Positions 1 to 5,939 are shown, numbered from the stretch's first letter. The stretch is DNA of 16,669 bases from Saprospiraceae bacterium (GCA_021739805.1 JAIPBB010000092.1:1-16669), one strand, 5' to 3'. The notes: generated from the sequence alone by a model not told the origin. Program-made: numbers and translations.

Positions 1-2
1 AC

Positions 3-944
3 CCTTATGAACCTAAAACCGGAGAATTTGGTTACAAAGAAATAGACAATGTTATTACACTTCAGCAGTTAAAAAGATTAATCGAGCTTAATGAAACTGA
101 GCTTATTTATAAAAATAAAAAAATAAAAAATATTGCTTATATATATTGTGTTGGCAGTCGTCAGGTGGATGGGGAAAACAAATATTGCTCCCGATATTGC
201 TGTACTTCAGCTATTCATGCTTCATTAAGTGTTCGCAATAAGTATAAAGAAATAAATAATTTTCATTTTACAAGAGGTGTAAGAACCTATGGCAAACAAG
301 AAGTTTTATATGCCGAATCATCAGAAAAAGGAGACATTTATTTACAGTCTTTTGAAGATTGCCCACCGATTGTGGAAAAAGAAGGAGAAAATACAATTGT
401 AAAAGTAAATGACTTTTTAACTGAAAATAAAGAAGTGGAAGTTGATGCCGATTTGGTTGTTCTTGTTACAGGATTAGTTCCTCGAAAAGATAATTCAATT
501 AGCAAAATTCTGAAAGTACCTATCGGTCGTGATAAATTTTATAATGAAATTCATCCCAAACTTCGTCCGGTTGAAACAGTAATTGACGGAGTATTAATTG
601 CAGGTGCATGCCAGGCACCTTTGAATGTTACCGAATCAGTGAAATCAGCATTATCGGCAGCTGCAAAAGTTAATTCATTGGTTAGTAAAGGACAAATTGA
701 ATTAGAGCCAACACTCGCTATTGTTGAAAAAACAGCATGTGAATGGTGTGATAAATGTTCTGAAATATGTCCTTATGATGCAATTTTACAAGAAGATTAT
801 AATGGCAAAAAAGTAGCTGTGATAAATAAAACTGTTTGTAAAGGTTGTGGAATGTGTTTGCCAGTTTGTCCTACAAATGCAATTCAATTAATAGGATATA
901 CTGATGTCGAAATTGAAAGCATGATTGATGCTTTAGTTGAATAA
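3..944 (+). CDS. hdrA: HdrA-like FAD/iron-sulfur oxidoreductase, C-terminal part
   Basis: Partial at the 5' end: the frame is open from the first bases, and 313 residues are visible. HdrA-family proteins (heterodisulfide reductase subunit A, QmoA/QmoB) are cytoplasmic FAD and Fe-S proteins that pass or bifurcate electrons between ferredoxin, hydrogenase or quinone modules and thiol/disulfide partners. Visible landmarks are the family's CVGSR block (Cys codon at 147), the following YCSRYCC block, and the C-terminal half of the FAD domain (GVLIAGACQAP). Two ferredoxin-type 4Fe-4S motifs follow, CxxCxxCxxxCP at about 738-770 and again at about 837-869. The tail TDVEIESMIDAL is the usual HdrA ending. 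The N-terminal Fe-S and Rossmann parts lie outside the window. It is followed 38 bp on by a winged-helix gene and then an HdrC/HdrE fusion, so it probably feeds electrons to or from the quinone pool. No HdrB (CCG domain) is in view. The family is clear; the physiological substrate is unknown. Confidence 0.9.
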   Translation, partial: PYEPKTGEFGYKEIDNVITLQQLKRLIELNETELIYKNKKIKNIAYIYCVGSRQVDGENKYCSRYCCTSAIHASLSVRNKYKEINNFHFTRGVRTYGKQEVLYAESSEKGDIYLQSFEDCPPIVEKEGENTIVKVNDFLTENKEVEVDADLVVLVTGLVPRKDNSISKILKVPIGRDKFYNEIHPKLRPVETVIDGVLIAGACQAPLNVTESVKSALSAAAKVNSLVSKGQIELEPTLAIVEKTACEWCDKCSEICPYDAILQEDYNGKKVAVINKTVCKGCGMCLPVCPTNAIQLIGYTDVEIESMIDALVE

Positions 945-982
945 AATTTTAATCTTTTCATTTAATAGAAAAACATAAAAAA

Positions 983-1270
983 ATGGAAGTAGAAAAAGGT
1001 AAAACAATTAATTATATAAAAGAAAAACGGACTGTTTCGGAAAAAGTAAAAGCTAACAGAAAAGAATTCATAAGGATAAAAAAACTTATAATCGATGCTC
1101 TTAAAGATGAACCGAAAAGCATTCCGCAAATTGCTAAAGAAACAGAACTTCAACAAGATGTAGTTACATATAATTTGATGACGCTTCTAAAATATGGCGA
1201 AATTGAAACAGGCGAAATTGATGATATGGATGAATATTTTTCTTATAAATTAATACAAAAGGCTAAATAA
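983..1270 (+). CDS. small winged-helix (HTH) protein inside the Hdr operon
   Basis: A 95-residue basic protein. Residues 1-25 are charged and probably flexible. Residues 26-90 read as a winged helix: a first helix (RIKKLIIDAL), a helix-turn-helix (KSIPQIAKETELQQDVVTYN), then a recognition helix and wing (LMTLLKYGEIETGEIDD). The phrase IPQIAKET, then a Q-x-V-V recognition helix and a KYGEI turn, resembles MarR/ArsR-like or replication-type winged helices. No metal or ligand site is visible. It lies 38 bp after the HdrA gene and 2 bp before the HdrC/HdrE gene, so it is almost certainly co-transcribed and translationally coupled. It could be an autoregulator or a structural subunit using a winged helix for protein contacts; the sequence does not decide. 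No Shine-Dalgarno site precedes the ATG, as is usual in this phylum. No specific named family is recognised. Confidence 0.8.
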   Translation: MEVEKGKTINYIKEKRTVSEKVKANRKEFIRIKKLIIDALKDEPKSIPQIAKETELQQDVVTYNLMTLLKYGEIETGEIDDMDEYFSYKLIQKAK

Positions 1271-1272
1271 TT

Positions 1273-2424
1273 ATGTCAAAAATAAATCCCGACTTTGCAA
1301 AAGAGCTTAAAGAATTTGGTGCAATAAATTTGAATGCCTGCTATAATTGTGGCACATGCACTGCTGTTTGTTCTCTCTCGGATGAAAATAATTCATTTCC
1401 AAGAAATATGGTAAGATTAAGTGTTTTAGGCTTAGAATCTGAAATACAGGCTTCAACATTTCCCTGGTTATGTTATTATTGCGGAGAGTGTAGCACAACT
1501 TGTCCTAAACAAGCTAATCCCGGTGAATTAATGATGTCATTAAGAAGATATCTCACTTCAAAATATGATTGGACTGGTTTAGGATATAAACTATATACAT
1601 CGAAAATTTGGGAATTTGGAACAATTATATTTCTTGCGGCTATAATACTGCTTCTTTTTATTTTTTATCATGGTCCTATGACAACAGAACTTACAGTTGA
1701 CGGAGGTGTTAAACTTAATACATTTGCTCCATGGAAAACTATTGAAATGGGGGATTGGATAATGGGAGGTTTGTTGGCTTTCTTTCTTTTAACCAATATT
1801 TTTAATATGTATTTGAAAATAATTGTTAAAAATAAAAGTATAAAAGTACCCTTTAAACTTTATTTTACTGAATTCTGGAAAATTATATTGCATTTTTTTA
1901 CTCAAAAAGAATTTTCAAAATGTGATGCTCAAACCACTGGAAAAAAATTCACTTTTAGCACATACTGGATAATTCATTGGTACTTAATGATTAGTTATGT
2001 TCTCCTGTTTACAATGATTGTTGTTTTTTTAGGATGGTTTCAAACAGATAATATTTACGCCTGGTGGCATCCACAACGAATTTTAGGTTATTTTGCTACC
2101 GTAGGATTAACTTTAGGAGTGGTTTATTTTTTTATTATTAGAATTAAAAAGAGTGCCGAAAAAAGTAAACATTCGCATATAACAGATTGGACATTTTTAA
2201 TTTTACTTTTTTTAACAACAATTTCAGGGATACTTGTACATATTTTCAGGATAAATGGAATGGTTTTTCCTACATACTACATGTATGTATTCCATTTAAT
2301 GGTGCTTTTTCCAATGTTAATGATTGAAGTTCCATTCTCAAAATGGTCACACCTGGCATACAGACCATTTGCAATATATTTTTCAAATATTATTGATGCA
2401 GCAAAGAAAAGCCAGTTAAAATAA
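1273..2424 (+). CDS. HdrC-HdrE fusion, QmoC-like membrane Fe-S/cytochrome b subunit
   Basis: A 383-residue protein in two parts. Residues 1-100 are HdrC-like with two 4Fe-4S motifs: C23-C26-C29-C33 and C67-C70-C73-C77, the last followed by Pro. Residues 110-365 are a membrane domain with about six hydrophobic helices (near 112-132, 160-182, 230-255, 269-290, 304-325 and 335-355), like HdrE and the NarI-type cytochrome b. Histidines at 235, 266, 323, 341 and 360 lie in or beside helices and are candidates for b-heme ligation. This layout matches QmoC, the subunit that links the Qmo complex of sulfate reducers to menaquinol. By analogy it should carry electrons between the quinone pool and the HdrA-like protein encoded upstream. 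The start ATG lies 2 bp after the preceding stop. No apr/sat sulfate-reduction genes are in view, so a sulfate-respiration role is not supported. Family confident, direction of electron flow unknown. Confidence 0.88.
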   Translation: MSKINPDFAKELKEFGAINLNACYNCGTCTAVCSLSDENNSFPRNMVRLSVLGLESEIQASTFPWLCYYCGECSTTCPKQANPGELMMSLRRYLTSKYDWTGLGYKLYTSKIWEFGTIIFLAAIILLLFIFYHGPMTTELTVDGGVKLNTFAPWKTIEMGDWIMGGLLAFFLLTNIFNMYLKIIVKNKSIKVPFKLYFTEFWKIILHFFTQKEFSKCDAQTTGKKFTFSTYWIIHWYLMISYVLLFTMIVVFLGWFQTDNIYAWWHPQRILGYFATVGLTLGVVYFFIIRIKKSAEKSKHSHITDWTFLILLFLTTISGILVHIFRINGMVFPTYYMYVFHLMVLFPMLMIEVPFSKWSHLAYRPFAIYFSNIIDAAKKSQLK

Positions 2425-2550
2425 ATGAATTGTGGCTAAAGTGCTTGTTTGATGTAATTATTTTAGCATCTCGAAATATATACTCATATTCGTCTTGAAA
2501 AAGGTGAACGTTCGAAATTTGCAAAACATATATTAATTTCAAATTATAAA

Positions 2551-3402
2551 TTAAAATCCTGTTATACTTTCAAATCTTTTTTTTGCTTTTTCATCATCAG
2601 GAATTTTATAATTATTATCGTAAATTGCTCCTTCCCATTCGCCATACATAGCATTTGGTATGATTATAAATCTTCTGCCAAATTCGTATTTGTATTTTTC
2701 TGTTAATTTTTTTCTCTCATCGATTGAAACATTTTCAAAACATTCCATAAAATCATTCAGATTATCACCAATTAACAATGAAATATGATGATTTTCAAGT
2801 ATTGTTCTTCTGCGGAATTCCTTGCTTGATGTTTTGGTTTGCATCATAATATGATTATCATCTATAATCGGAAATCCATGTTTAAGAAGATTGTTTTTTG
2901 TTGCTTTCAATAATTCAATTTTCCGATTGGTGATATAATAAACATCAACATTGTTATTAATTACATAATCTAAAAAATCAACTGAACCCGGCAAAGCTTT
3001 AGCATTTTCTAAATTACACCAATCACTCCAATATGCAGGATAATTAACATCTTCCAGTATGCATTTTGCTTCATAAGGACTGTTGTCAAGTATTGTTTCA
3101 TCAATGTCTAAAACAACTGCACGCTTTTTATCAATGCTTTGGTCTTCCAAGTCTTTATCAAGCATAAGTTTAGCCGTATTAAAAGCTTGGTAGCACAAAG
3201 CCTCATATTCAGCTGCTTTTTGATGAAACAATACAGCCATCGTAAGATGATTATTTAATGAAAATTGCTTCTCAACAATCTCAATTTGGTTGGAATCAGT
3301 GGAATTAATAATTGCTGTTTCCGATTCGGTTTGTTTATTATTATTACATCCAAATAATAATACTAAAAAGATTGGGAAAAGAATTATGATTTTTTTATTC
3401 AT
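2551..3402 (-). CDS. e(P4)-type 5'-nucleotidase / class C acid phosphatase lipoprotein
   Basis: A 283-residue HAD-superfamily phosphatase anchored to the outer membrane. The start chosen at 3402 gives a clean lipoprotein signal (MNKKIIILFPIFLVLLFGC, acylated Cys19); an in-frame start 17 codons further out would put a non-signal stretch in front of it. HAD motif I is at 99-103 (DIDET, nucleophile Asp99 and acid/base Asp101), followed by LDNSPY. The WSDWC segment is at 125-129. Motif II is TNR at 158-160, a motif III lysine is near 190-194, and motif IV is GDNLNDF at 212-218. The spacing and the DNS and GDNLND signatures are those of lipoprotein e(P4) and class C acid phosphatases, which dephosphorylate nucleotides or NMN outside the cell so that the nucleoside can be taken up. 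It stands alone; the hairpin at 3455-3478 lies only about 50 bp upstream of the start. Length is normal for the family. Confidence 0.9.
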   Translation of the reverse strand: MNKKIIILFPIFLVLLFGCNNNKQTESETAIINSTDSNQIEIVEKQFSLNNHLTMAVLFHQKAAEYEALCYQAFNTAKLMLDKDLEDQSIDKKRAVVLDIDETILDNSPYEAKCILEDVNYPAYWSDWCNLENAKALPGSVDFLDYVINNNVDVYYITNRKIELLKATKNNLLKHGFPIIDDNHIMMQTKTSSKEFRRRTILENHHISLLIGDNLNDFMECFENVSIDERKKLTEKYKYEFGRRFIIIPNAMYGEWEGAIYDNNYKIPDDEKAKKRFESITGF

Positions 3403-3454
3403 GGGATTTGGGTTTAATCGTTTTATATTTGGGTAAAAATACAAAATAAACAAA

Positions 3455-3478
3455 AAAGCCGTCCAATAGAACGGCTTT
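3455..3478. terminator. bidirectional hairpin terminator
   Basis: An 8-bp perfect stem (AAAGCCGT at 3455-3462 with ACGGCTTT at 3471-3478) and an 8-nt loop. On the minus strand it runs into a T-rich tract (complement of the A-run at 3452-3457); on the plus strand it is followed by TTTATTTATTTT-like sequence. It lies upstream of the minus-strand phosphatase gene and downstream of the decayed minus-strand region. It probably insulates the phosphatase promoter from read-through out of that remnant. Confidence 0.6.
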
Positions 3479-3638
3479 ATTTATTTTAAAATTATTAAAT
3501 CCAAACTCCAGGCAATTAAAGTACTTGAAGGCTGCTACACTAATTCCTCCTAAAATCCCCATTTCTTTTGTTGAATCTTTTTGTAGTACCTTCAAAATTG
3601 TCAGTATTAACAAATAATAGTATTTTATATAAAAGAAC

Positions 3639-3704
3639 TTTTTCTTTTTGGCAATAATGCAAACTATCAATAATTAGATTTTTATATTCGGCTCTGGTAA
3701 ACAC
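3639..3704 (-). mobile_element. fragment of a Y1/RAYT-like (IS200-type) transposase
   Basis: Read on the minus strand from 3704, 22 codons give VFTRAEYKNLIIDSLHYC and then QKEK. This resembles the segment of Bacteroidota REP-associated Y1 transposases that follows the first strand, where VFTR-x-EY, IIDSL-x-YC and QKEKGL are recalled features. The HUH motif and catalytic tyrosine are absent, so this is only a relic. It continues in frame directly from the IS630-like fragment. The match is from memory of the family and would need a profile search to settle. Confidence 0.55.
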
Positions 3705-3827
3705 CCAACTGCCATGCTTAGGAGTATTTACAAATTAAAACCTGTTTGGCTTGAATGTTTCATTTAGTGCTCCTTGTGTATGTGTCCCGAAGTTATTTAT
3801 TACAAGGGTTATCTTCTCTGCATCTTT
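3705..3827 (-). mobile_element. degenerate IS630-family transposase fragment
   Basis: Read on the minus strand from 3827, the frame gives KDAEKITLVINNFGTHTQGA, then LNETFKPNRF, a stop, and FVNTPKHGSW. IS630-family DDE transposases carry a block of the form ITLVMDNLNTH...ALYETF followed by RFEFVYTPKHGSW. Here the catalytic Asp of V-M-D-N is replaced by Asn, several residues are missing after FKP, and the Glu codon of RFEF appears as a TAA stop. The catalytic Glu helix (LNMAEIE) is gone, replaced by an unrelated fragment. It is inactive. No terminal inverted repeats are visible. Confidence 0.75.
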
Positions 3828-3833
3828 ATTTTG

Positions 3834-3875
3834 TTAAGCAATTACTGCAAGAATTGATAACAATGTTTTTTTCAT
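3834..3875 (-). pseudogene. orphan signal-peptide start of a lost secreted protein
   Basis: ATG at 3875 opens MKKTLLSILAVIA and then a TAA. This is the typical n-region and hydrophobic core of a Bacteroidota Sec signal peptide, cut off before the cleavage site. The same frame continues straight into the IS630-like fragment, which suggests an insertion broke a secreted-protein gene and the remainder was lost. It is too short to assign a function, and coincidence cannot be excluded. Confidence 0.4.
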
Positions 3876-3916
3876 AACTTTGATTTTTTTAGATATTAAT
3901 ACTTATTTATAGTTAC

Positions 3917-3924
3917 TAATTTTG
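3917..3924 (+). promoter_or_regulatory. -7 promoter element of the TatD gene
   Basis: TAATTTTG matches the Bacteroidota -7 consensus TAnnTTTG and ends 5 nt before the ATG at 3929. Transcription would then start at or next to the start codon, giving a leaderless or nearly leaderless message. No convincing -33 TTG is visible at the usual spacing. Confidence 0.5.
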
Positions 3925-3928
3925 CACA

Positions 3929-4696
3929 ATGATTCTGGCTGACACTCACACACATTTATATTTAGATGCTTTTGATAAAGACAGGAAAATTGTTGTCGAA
4001 AAAGCTATTAAAACCGGCATTGAATTAATGTTTTTACCAAACATTGACAGTTCAACTATTAATCCAATGCACGATTTATGCAAATTGTTTCCGAAAAATT
4101 GTTTTCCTATGATGGGCTTGCATCCCGGCTCTGTAAAAGAAAATTATGCCGAAGAATTGCAAATTGCCGAAAAATGGCTTAAAAAAGAGAAATACTATGC
4201 AATAGGCGAAATTGGCATTGATTTATATTGGGATAAAACTTTTGTTAATGAGCAAGAAATTGTTTTCAGAGAGCAGTTAGATTGGGCGAAAAAATTCAAA
4301 TTGCCTGTTGTGATTCATTGTCGTGATTCGTTTGATGAAATTATTACGGTTTTAAATGATATTGATTGTTCGCAATTAAATGGTGTCTTTCACTGCTTTA
4401 CAGGAAGTCTTGAGCAGGCAGAGATTGTAATGGATTTTGGTTTTATGCTTGGCATAGGAGGAGTTGTAAGTTTTAAAAATTCGGGCTTAGACATTGTAGT
4501 TAAAAGAGTTCCGCTTGAAAAAATACTACTAGAAACCGATTCCCCATATCTTACTCCAACACCATTTAGGGGAAAAAGAAACGAAAGTTCATATATTCAA
4601 TTGATAGCAGAGAAAATTGCAGAAATCAAAAAGCTTCCTATTGAAAATATTGCAGAAGTAACAACTAAAAATGCTATTGAGTTTTTTGGTTTATAA
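3929..4696 (+). CDS. tatD: TatD-family metal-dependent hydrolase (DNase)
   Basis: A 255-residue cytoplasmic TIM-barrel hydrolase of the amidohydrolase superfamily. TatD proteins are divalent-metal-dependent nucleases, with 3'-5' exonuclease activity described for the E. coli enzyme and a proposed role in DNA repair or turnover. All expected metal ligands are present: His7 and His9 (THTH), Glu94 (IGEIGID), His130 (VIHCRD), His155 (FHCFTG) and Asp204 (ETDSPYLTP). The PFRGKRNE stretch after the last motif is the usual TatD P-x-R-G-x-x-N-x-P region with Glu-Ser in place of the Glu-Pro normally seen. Length is standard. It is a single gene with its own -7 element, and its 3' end faces the convergent Rieske-like lipoprotein gene. 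Family assignment is firm; the cellular substrate is not known. Confidence 0.93.
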   Translation: MILADTHTHLYLDAFDKDRKIVVEKAIKTGIELMFLPNIDSSTINPMHDLCKLFPKNCFPMMGLHPGSVKENYAEELQIAEKWLKKEKYYAIGEIGIDLYWDKTFVNEQEIVFREQLDWAKKFKLPVVIHCRDSFDEIITVLNDIDCSQLNGVFHCFTGSLEQAEIVMDFGFMLGIGGVVSFKNSGLDIVVKRVPLEKILLETDSPYLTPTPFRGKRNESSYIQLIAEKIAEIKKLPIENIAEVTTKNAIEFFGL

Positions 4697-4731
4697 ATTA
4701 TGATTTATTAAGCCTTTTGGTGTTAATCAAC

Positions 4732-4769
4732 AACTCCAGACACTTCAAACTCCACGCACTCCAGGCACT
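4732..4769. repeat. degenerate short tandem repeat, ACTCCAGGC-type units
   Basis: Successive units read ACTCCAGAC, ACTTCAA, ACTCCACGC, ACTCCAGGC and ACT, a 7-9 bp unit with few changes. It sits between the stop of the TatD gene and the stop of the convergent lipoprotein gene. The unit ACTCCAGGCA also occurs alone at 3505-3514. Function unknown; it lacks the symmetry of a terminator. Confidence 0.6.
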
Positions 4770-4779
4770 GATTTTTACC

Positions 4780-5211
4780 TTAATTATAAATATGCAAAAA
4801 ATCACCATCGAAATCGGTGCGGTATTGTTTTAAAGGCAAAGTTGATGGACCACTATGAACCGAGCCATCTAATAACAAAAACTTCGACATACAACAGGAG
4901 TCAACTGCAAACAAACCACTTTGGTCAACTTCTATCCGAGCACAGTCTTTATCGGGGTCGTAGGGGCAAGTACGCTCATAAGCTTTAAATTCATCAATTG
5001 TTCTATAAACTAAAATTCCCCTATTGCCACCTGTGAAATACATATAACCGCCATCATGTTGCAATTCGCTGTATAATGCAGAGTTTATGTCAATGTACAG
5101 ATTTACATATACATTTGGAATTAAAGGATATGCTTCCTTTTTTTTGCACCCAAAAATTAATAATGCTGTAAAAGAAATAGTTATAGAAAACAATAAAAGC
5201 TTTTTATTCAT
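4780..5211 (-). CDS. lipoprotein with a degenerate Rieske-like domain
   Basis: A 143-residue predicted outer-membrane or periplasmic lipoprotein: signal MNKKLLLFSITISFTALLIFGC with acylated Cys22, then a KKK stretch. The C-terminal half follows the Rieske fold plan: Y-x-R-T-C82-P-Y, C90, then DSCCMSKFLLLDGSVHSGPS (residues 104-123) and TLPLKQY before the closing strand. In a true Rieske protein the second loop reads C-P-C-H-G-S-x-F...GPA-x-x-PL. Here the His is Met108, and the first C-x-H is C-P-Y, so neither cluster histidine is present. Four cysteines remain (82, 90, 106, 107). Bacteroidota have related lipoproteins annotated as ferredoxin subunits of ring-hydroxylating enzymes. A normal His/Cys 2Fe-2S cluster is unlikely; a disulfide, an all-Cys cluster or a purely structural fold are open. 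Its own -7 element is at 5245-5252. Confidence 0.75.
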   Translation of the reverse strand: MNKKLLLFSITISFTALLIFGCKKKEAYPLIPNVYVNLYIDINSALYSELQHDGGYMYFTGGNRGILVYRTIDEFKAYERTCPYDPDKDCARIEVDQSGLFAVDSCCMSKFLLLDGSVHSGPSTLPLKQYRTDFDGDFLHIYN

Positions 5212-5244
5212 GATAATAGGCTAAAGTTAAGTTTAATATAAGTG

Positions 5245-5252
5245 CAAATTTA
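5245..5252 (-). promoter_or_regulatory. -7 promoter element of the Rieske-like lipoprotein gene
   Basis: The minus strand reads TAAATTTG, an exact TAnnTTTG. It lies 33 nt before the start codon at 5211, leaving a leader of roughly 25-30 nt. A -33 element is not obvious. Confidence 0.5.
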
Positions 5253-5349
5253 ATTGATAATATCCCATTATAGAATAAATAGTTGATTTATTTTGCAAAT
5301 GAGAAAACACATACGTAAATTGCATTCGATTTTTGAATTTAGGTTTTTA

Positions 5350-5694
5350 ATGAAATTGAACGTTTCTAAAACAATAATTATTTTATTATTTTGTTTTTTG
5401 CCATCTTTTTTTGGCTGTTCTGCTCATCGCCATGAAGTGCGAAATGAAAAAAGCAGAAGAAAAGAACAGCTTTTTATTAAGAAAGAAAGAAAAAAGGATG
5501 ATGAGCGTCTTTATAAATATGCAGTTAAAAGACAAAAGAAAATACAAAGCAAAGAAACGCAGAAAGAAATGAAAAGACTTCAACGGAAAGCTGACATTTT
5601 CCATGGTGTTAAAAAAGAGTCTTTTCTGAGACGATGGTTTAAACCTAAACGAAAAAAAGGAATTCAAAAACCGGGAGATGAATTATTATTATAA
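5350..5694 (+). CDS. small basic lipoprotein of unknown function
   Basis: A 114-residue protein if translation starts at 5350. That start gives a signal peptide running MKLNVSKTIIILLF to a lipobox-like SFFGC, with Cys23 as the likely acylated residue. In-frame starts at 5293 (TTG) and 5299 (ATG) would add a basic leader that hides the signal, so they are less likely. The mature 92 residues are dominated by Lys, Arg and Glu, and most of the protein reads as one long charged helix (about 35-85). It ends FLRRWFKPKRKKGIQKPGDE and a Leu run. No domain is recognised. The next gene is a second small basic lipoprotein 16 bp downstream, followed by the sensor kinase, so the pair is probably one transcript. 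The extreme charge suggests binding to an acidic polymer or membrane surface; that is inference only. Confidence 0.65.
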   Translation: MKLNVSKTIIILLFCFLPSFFGCSAHRHEVRNEKSRRKEQLFIKKERKKDDERLYKYAVKRQKKIQSKETQKEMKRLQRKADIFHGVKKESFLRRWFKPKRKKGIQKPGDELLL

Positions 5695-5696
5695 AC

Positions 5697-5701
5697 GGAG
5701 G
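5697..5701 (+). promoter_or_regulatory. Shine-Dalgarno site before the second mini-lipoprotein
   Basis: GGAGG, 9 nt before the ATG at 5711, within the context ACGGAGGAAGT. Strong Shine-Dalgarno sites are rare in Bacteroidota and no other gene start in this window shows one, so it supports 5711 as a real start. Confidence 0.6.
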
Positions 5702-5710
5702 AAGTAAACC

Positions 5711-5866
5711 ATGTTTAAAATAAGAAAGTATTTAATAATTATTTTATTAATTAGTCCATTTTTTTTAACAAGTTGCGTTACAACAAAAGTTAAAAGAGGA
5801 AAAGGAAAAAAAATAGTTAATAAAATCCAGAAGAAACATAAAAAACAATCCAAAAGATTGTATTAA
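5711..5866 (+). CDS. 51-residue highly basic lipoprotein
   Basis: A small gene supported by three features: an ATG with a good Shine-Dalgarno site, a clean lipoprotein signal (MFKIRKYLIIILLISPFFL followed by TSC, acylated Cys22), and a position 16 bp after a similar small lipoprotein gene. The mature 30 residues contain 13 Lys/Arg and no acidic residue (CVTTKVKRGKGKKIVNKIQK onwards), ending in KRLY. No known family is recognised. Its basic tail resembles that of its upstream neighbour in composition, not in sequence, so both may act at the same surface, for example on peptidoglycan, lipid A or DNA. The kinase gene starts 73 bp downstream. It is short enough that standard gene callers may miss it. 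Confidence 0.6.
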   Translation: MFKIRKYLIIILLISPFFLTSCVTTKVKRGKGKKIVNKIQKKHKKQSKRLY

Positions 5867-5939
5867 AGAGGTATGGCAGTAAACTGCGATTAAGAAACCA
5901 TTAACAGATTTAAACGTTAAAGTTTCAAAGAATCCATTT

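Larger units (their letters stand above)
3480..3928. other. gene-poor interval with decayed mobile DNA
   Basis: About 450 bp with no intact gene. Minus-strand positions 3639-3875 hold remnants of a signal peptide and two transposases, listed separately. Between 3480 and 3638 the same minus frame runs on with no recognisable homology until a stop near 3545; another minus frame is open through this part without recognisable domains. A copy of the 10-mer ACTCCAGGCA sits at 3505-3514 and recurs at 4758-4767 after the TatD gene. The right edge holds the TatD promoter. Confidence 0.6.

Noticed and set aside
2467..2550. Frame reading HLEIYTHIRLEKGERSK after the membrane subunit gene
   Set aside because: It looks protein-like but begins right after an in-frame stop, has no start codon, and runs into the antisense of the phosphatase gene. 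I cannot match it to a family with confidence.
3395..3670. Minus-strand open frame of 91 codons with a non-ATG start overlapping the phosphatase start
   Set aside because: No domain or signal is visible, and it crosses the terminator hairpin and the start of the real phosphatase gene. The neighbouring frame carries the recognisable transposase remnants instead.
5878..5891. Near-palindrome GCAGTAAACTGC between the second mini-lipoprotein and the kinase gene
   Set aside because: A 5-bp stem with a 2-nt centre is too short to call an operator, and the ATG inside it opens only six codons.
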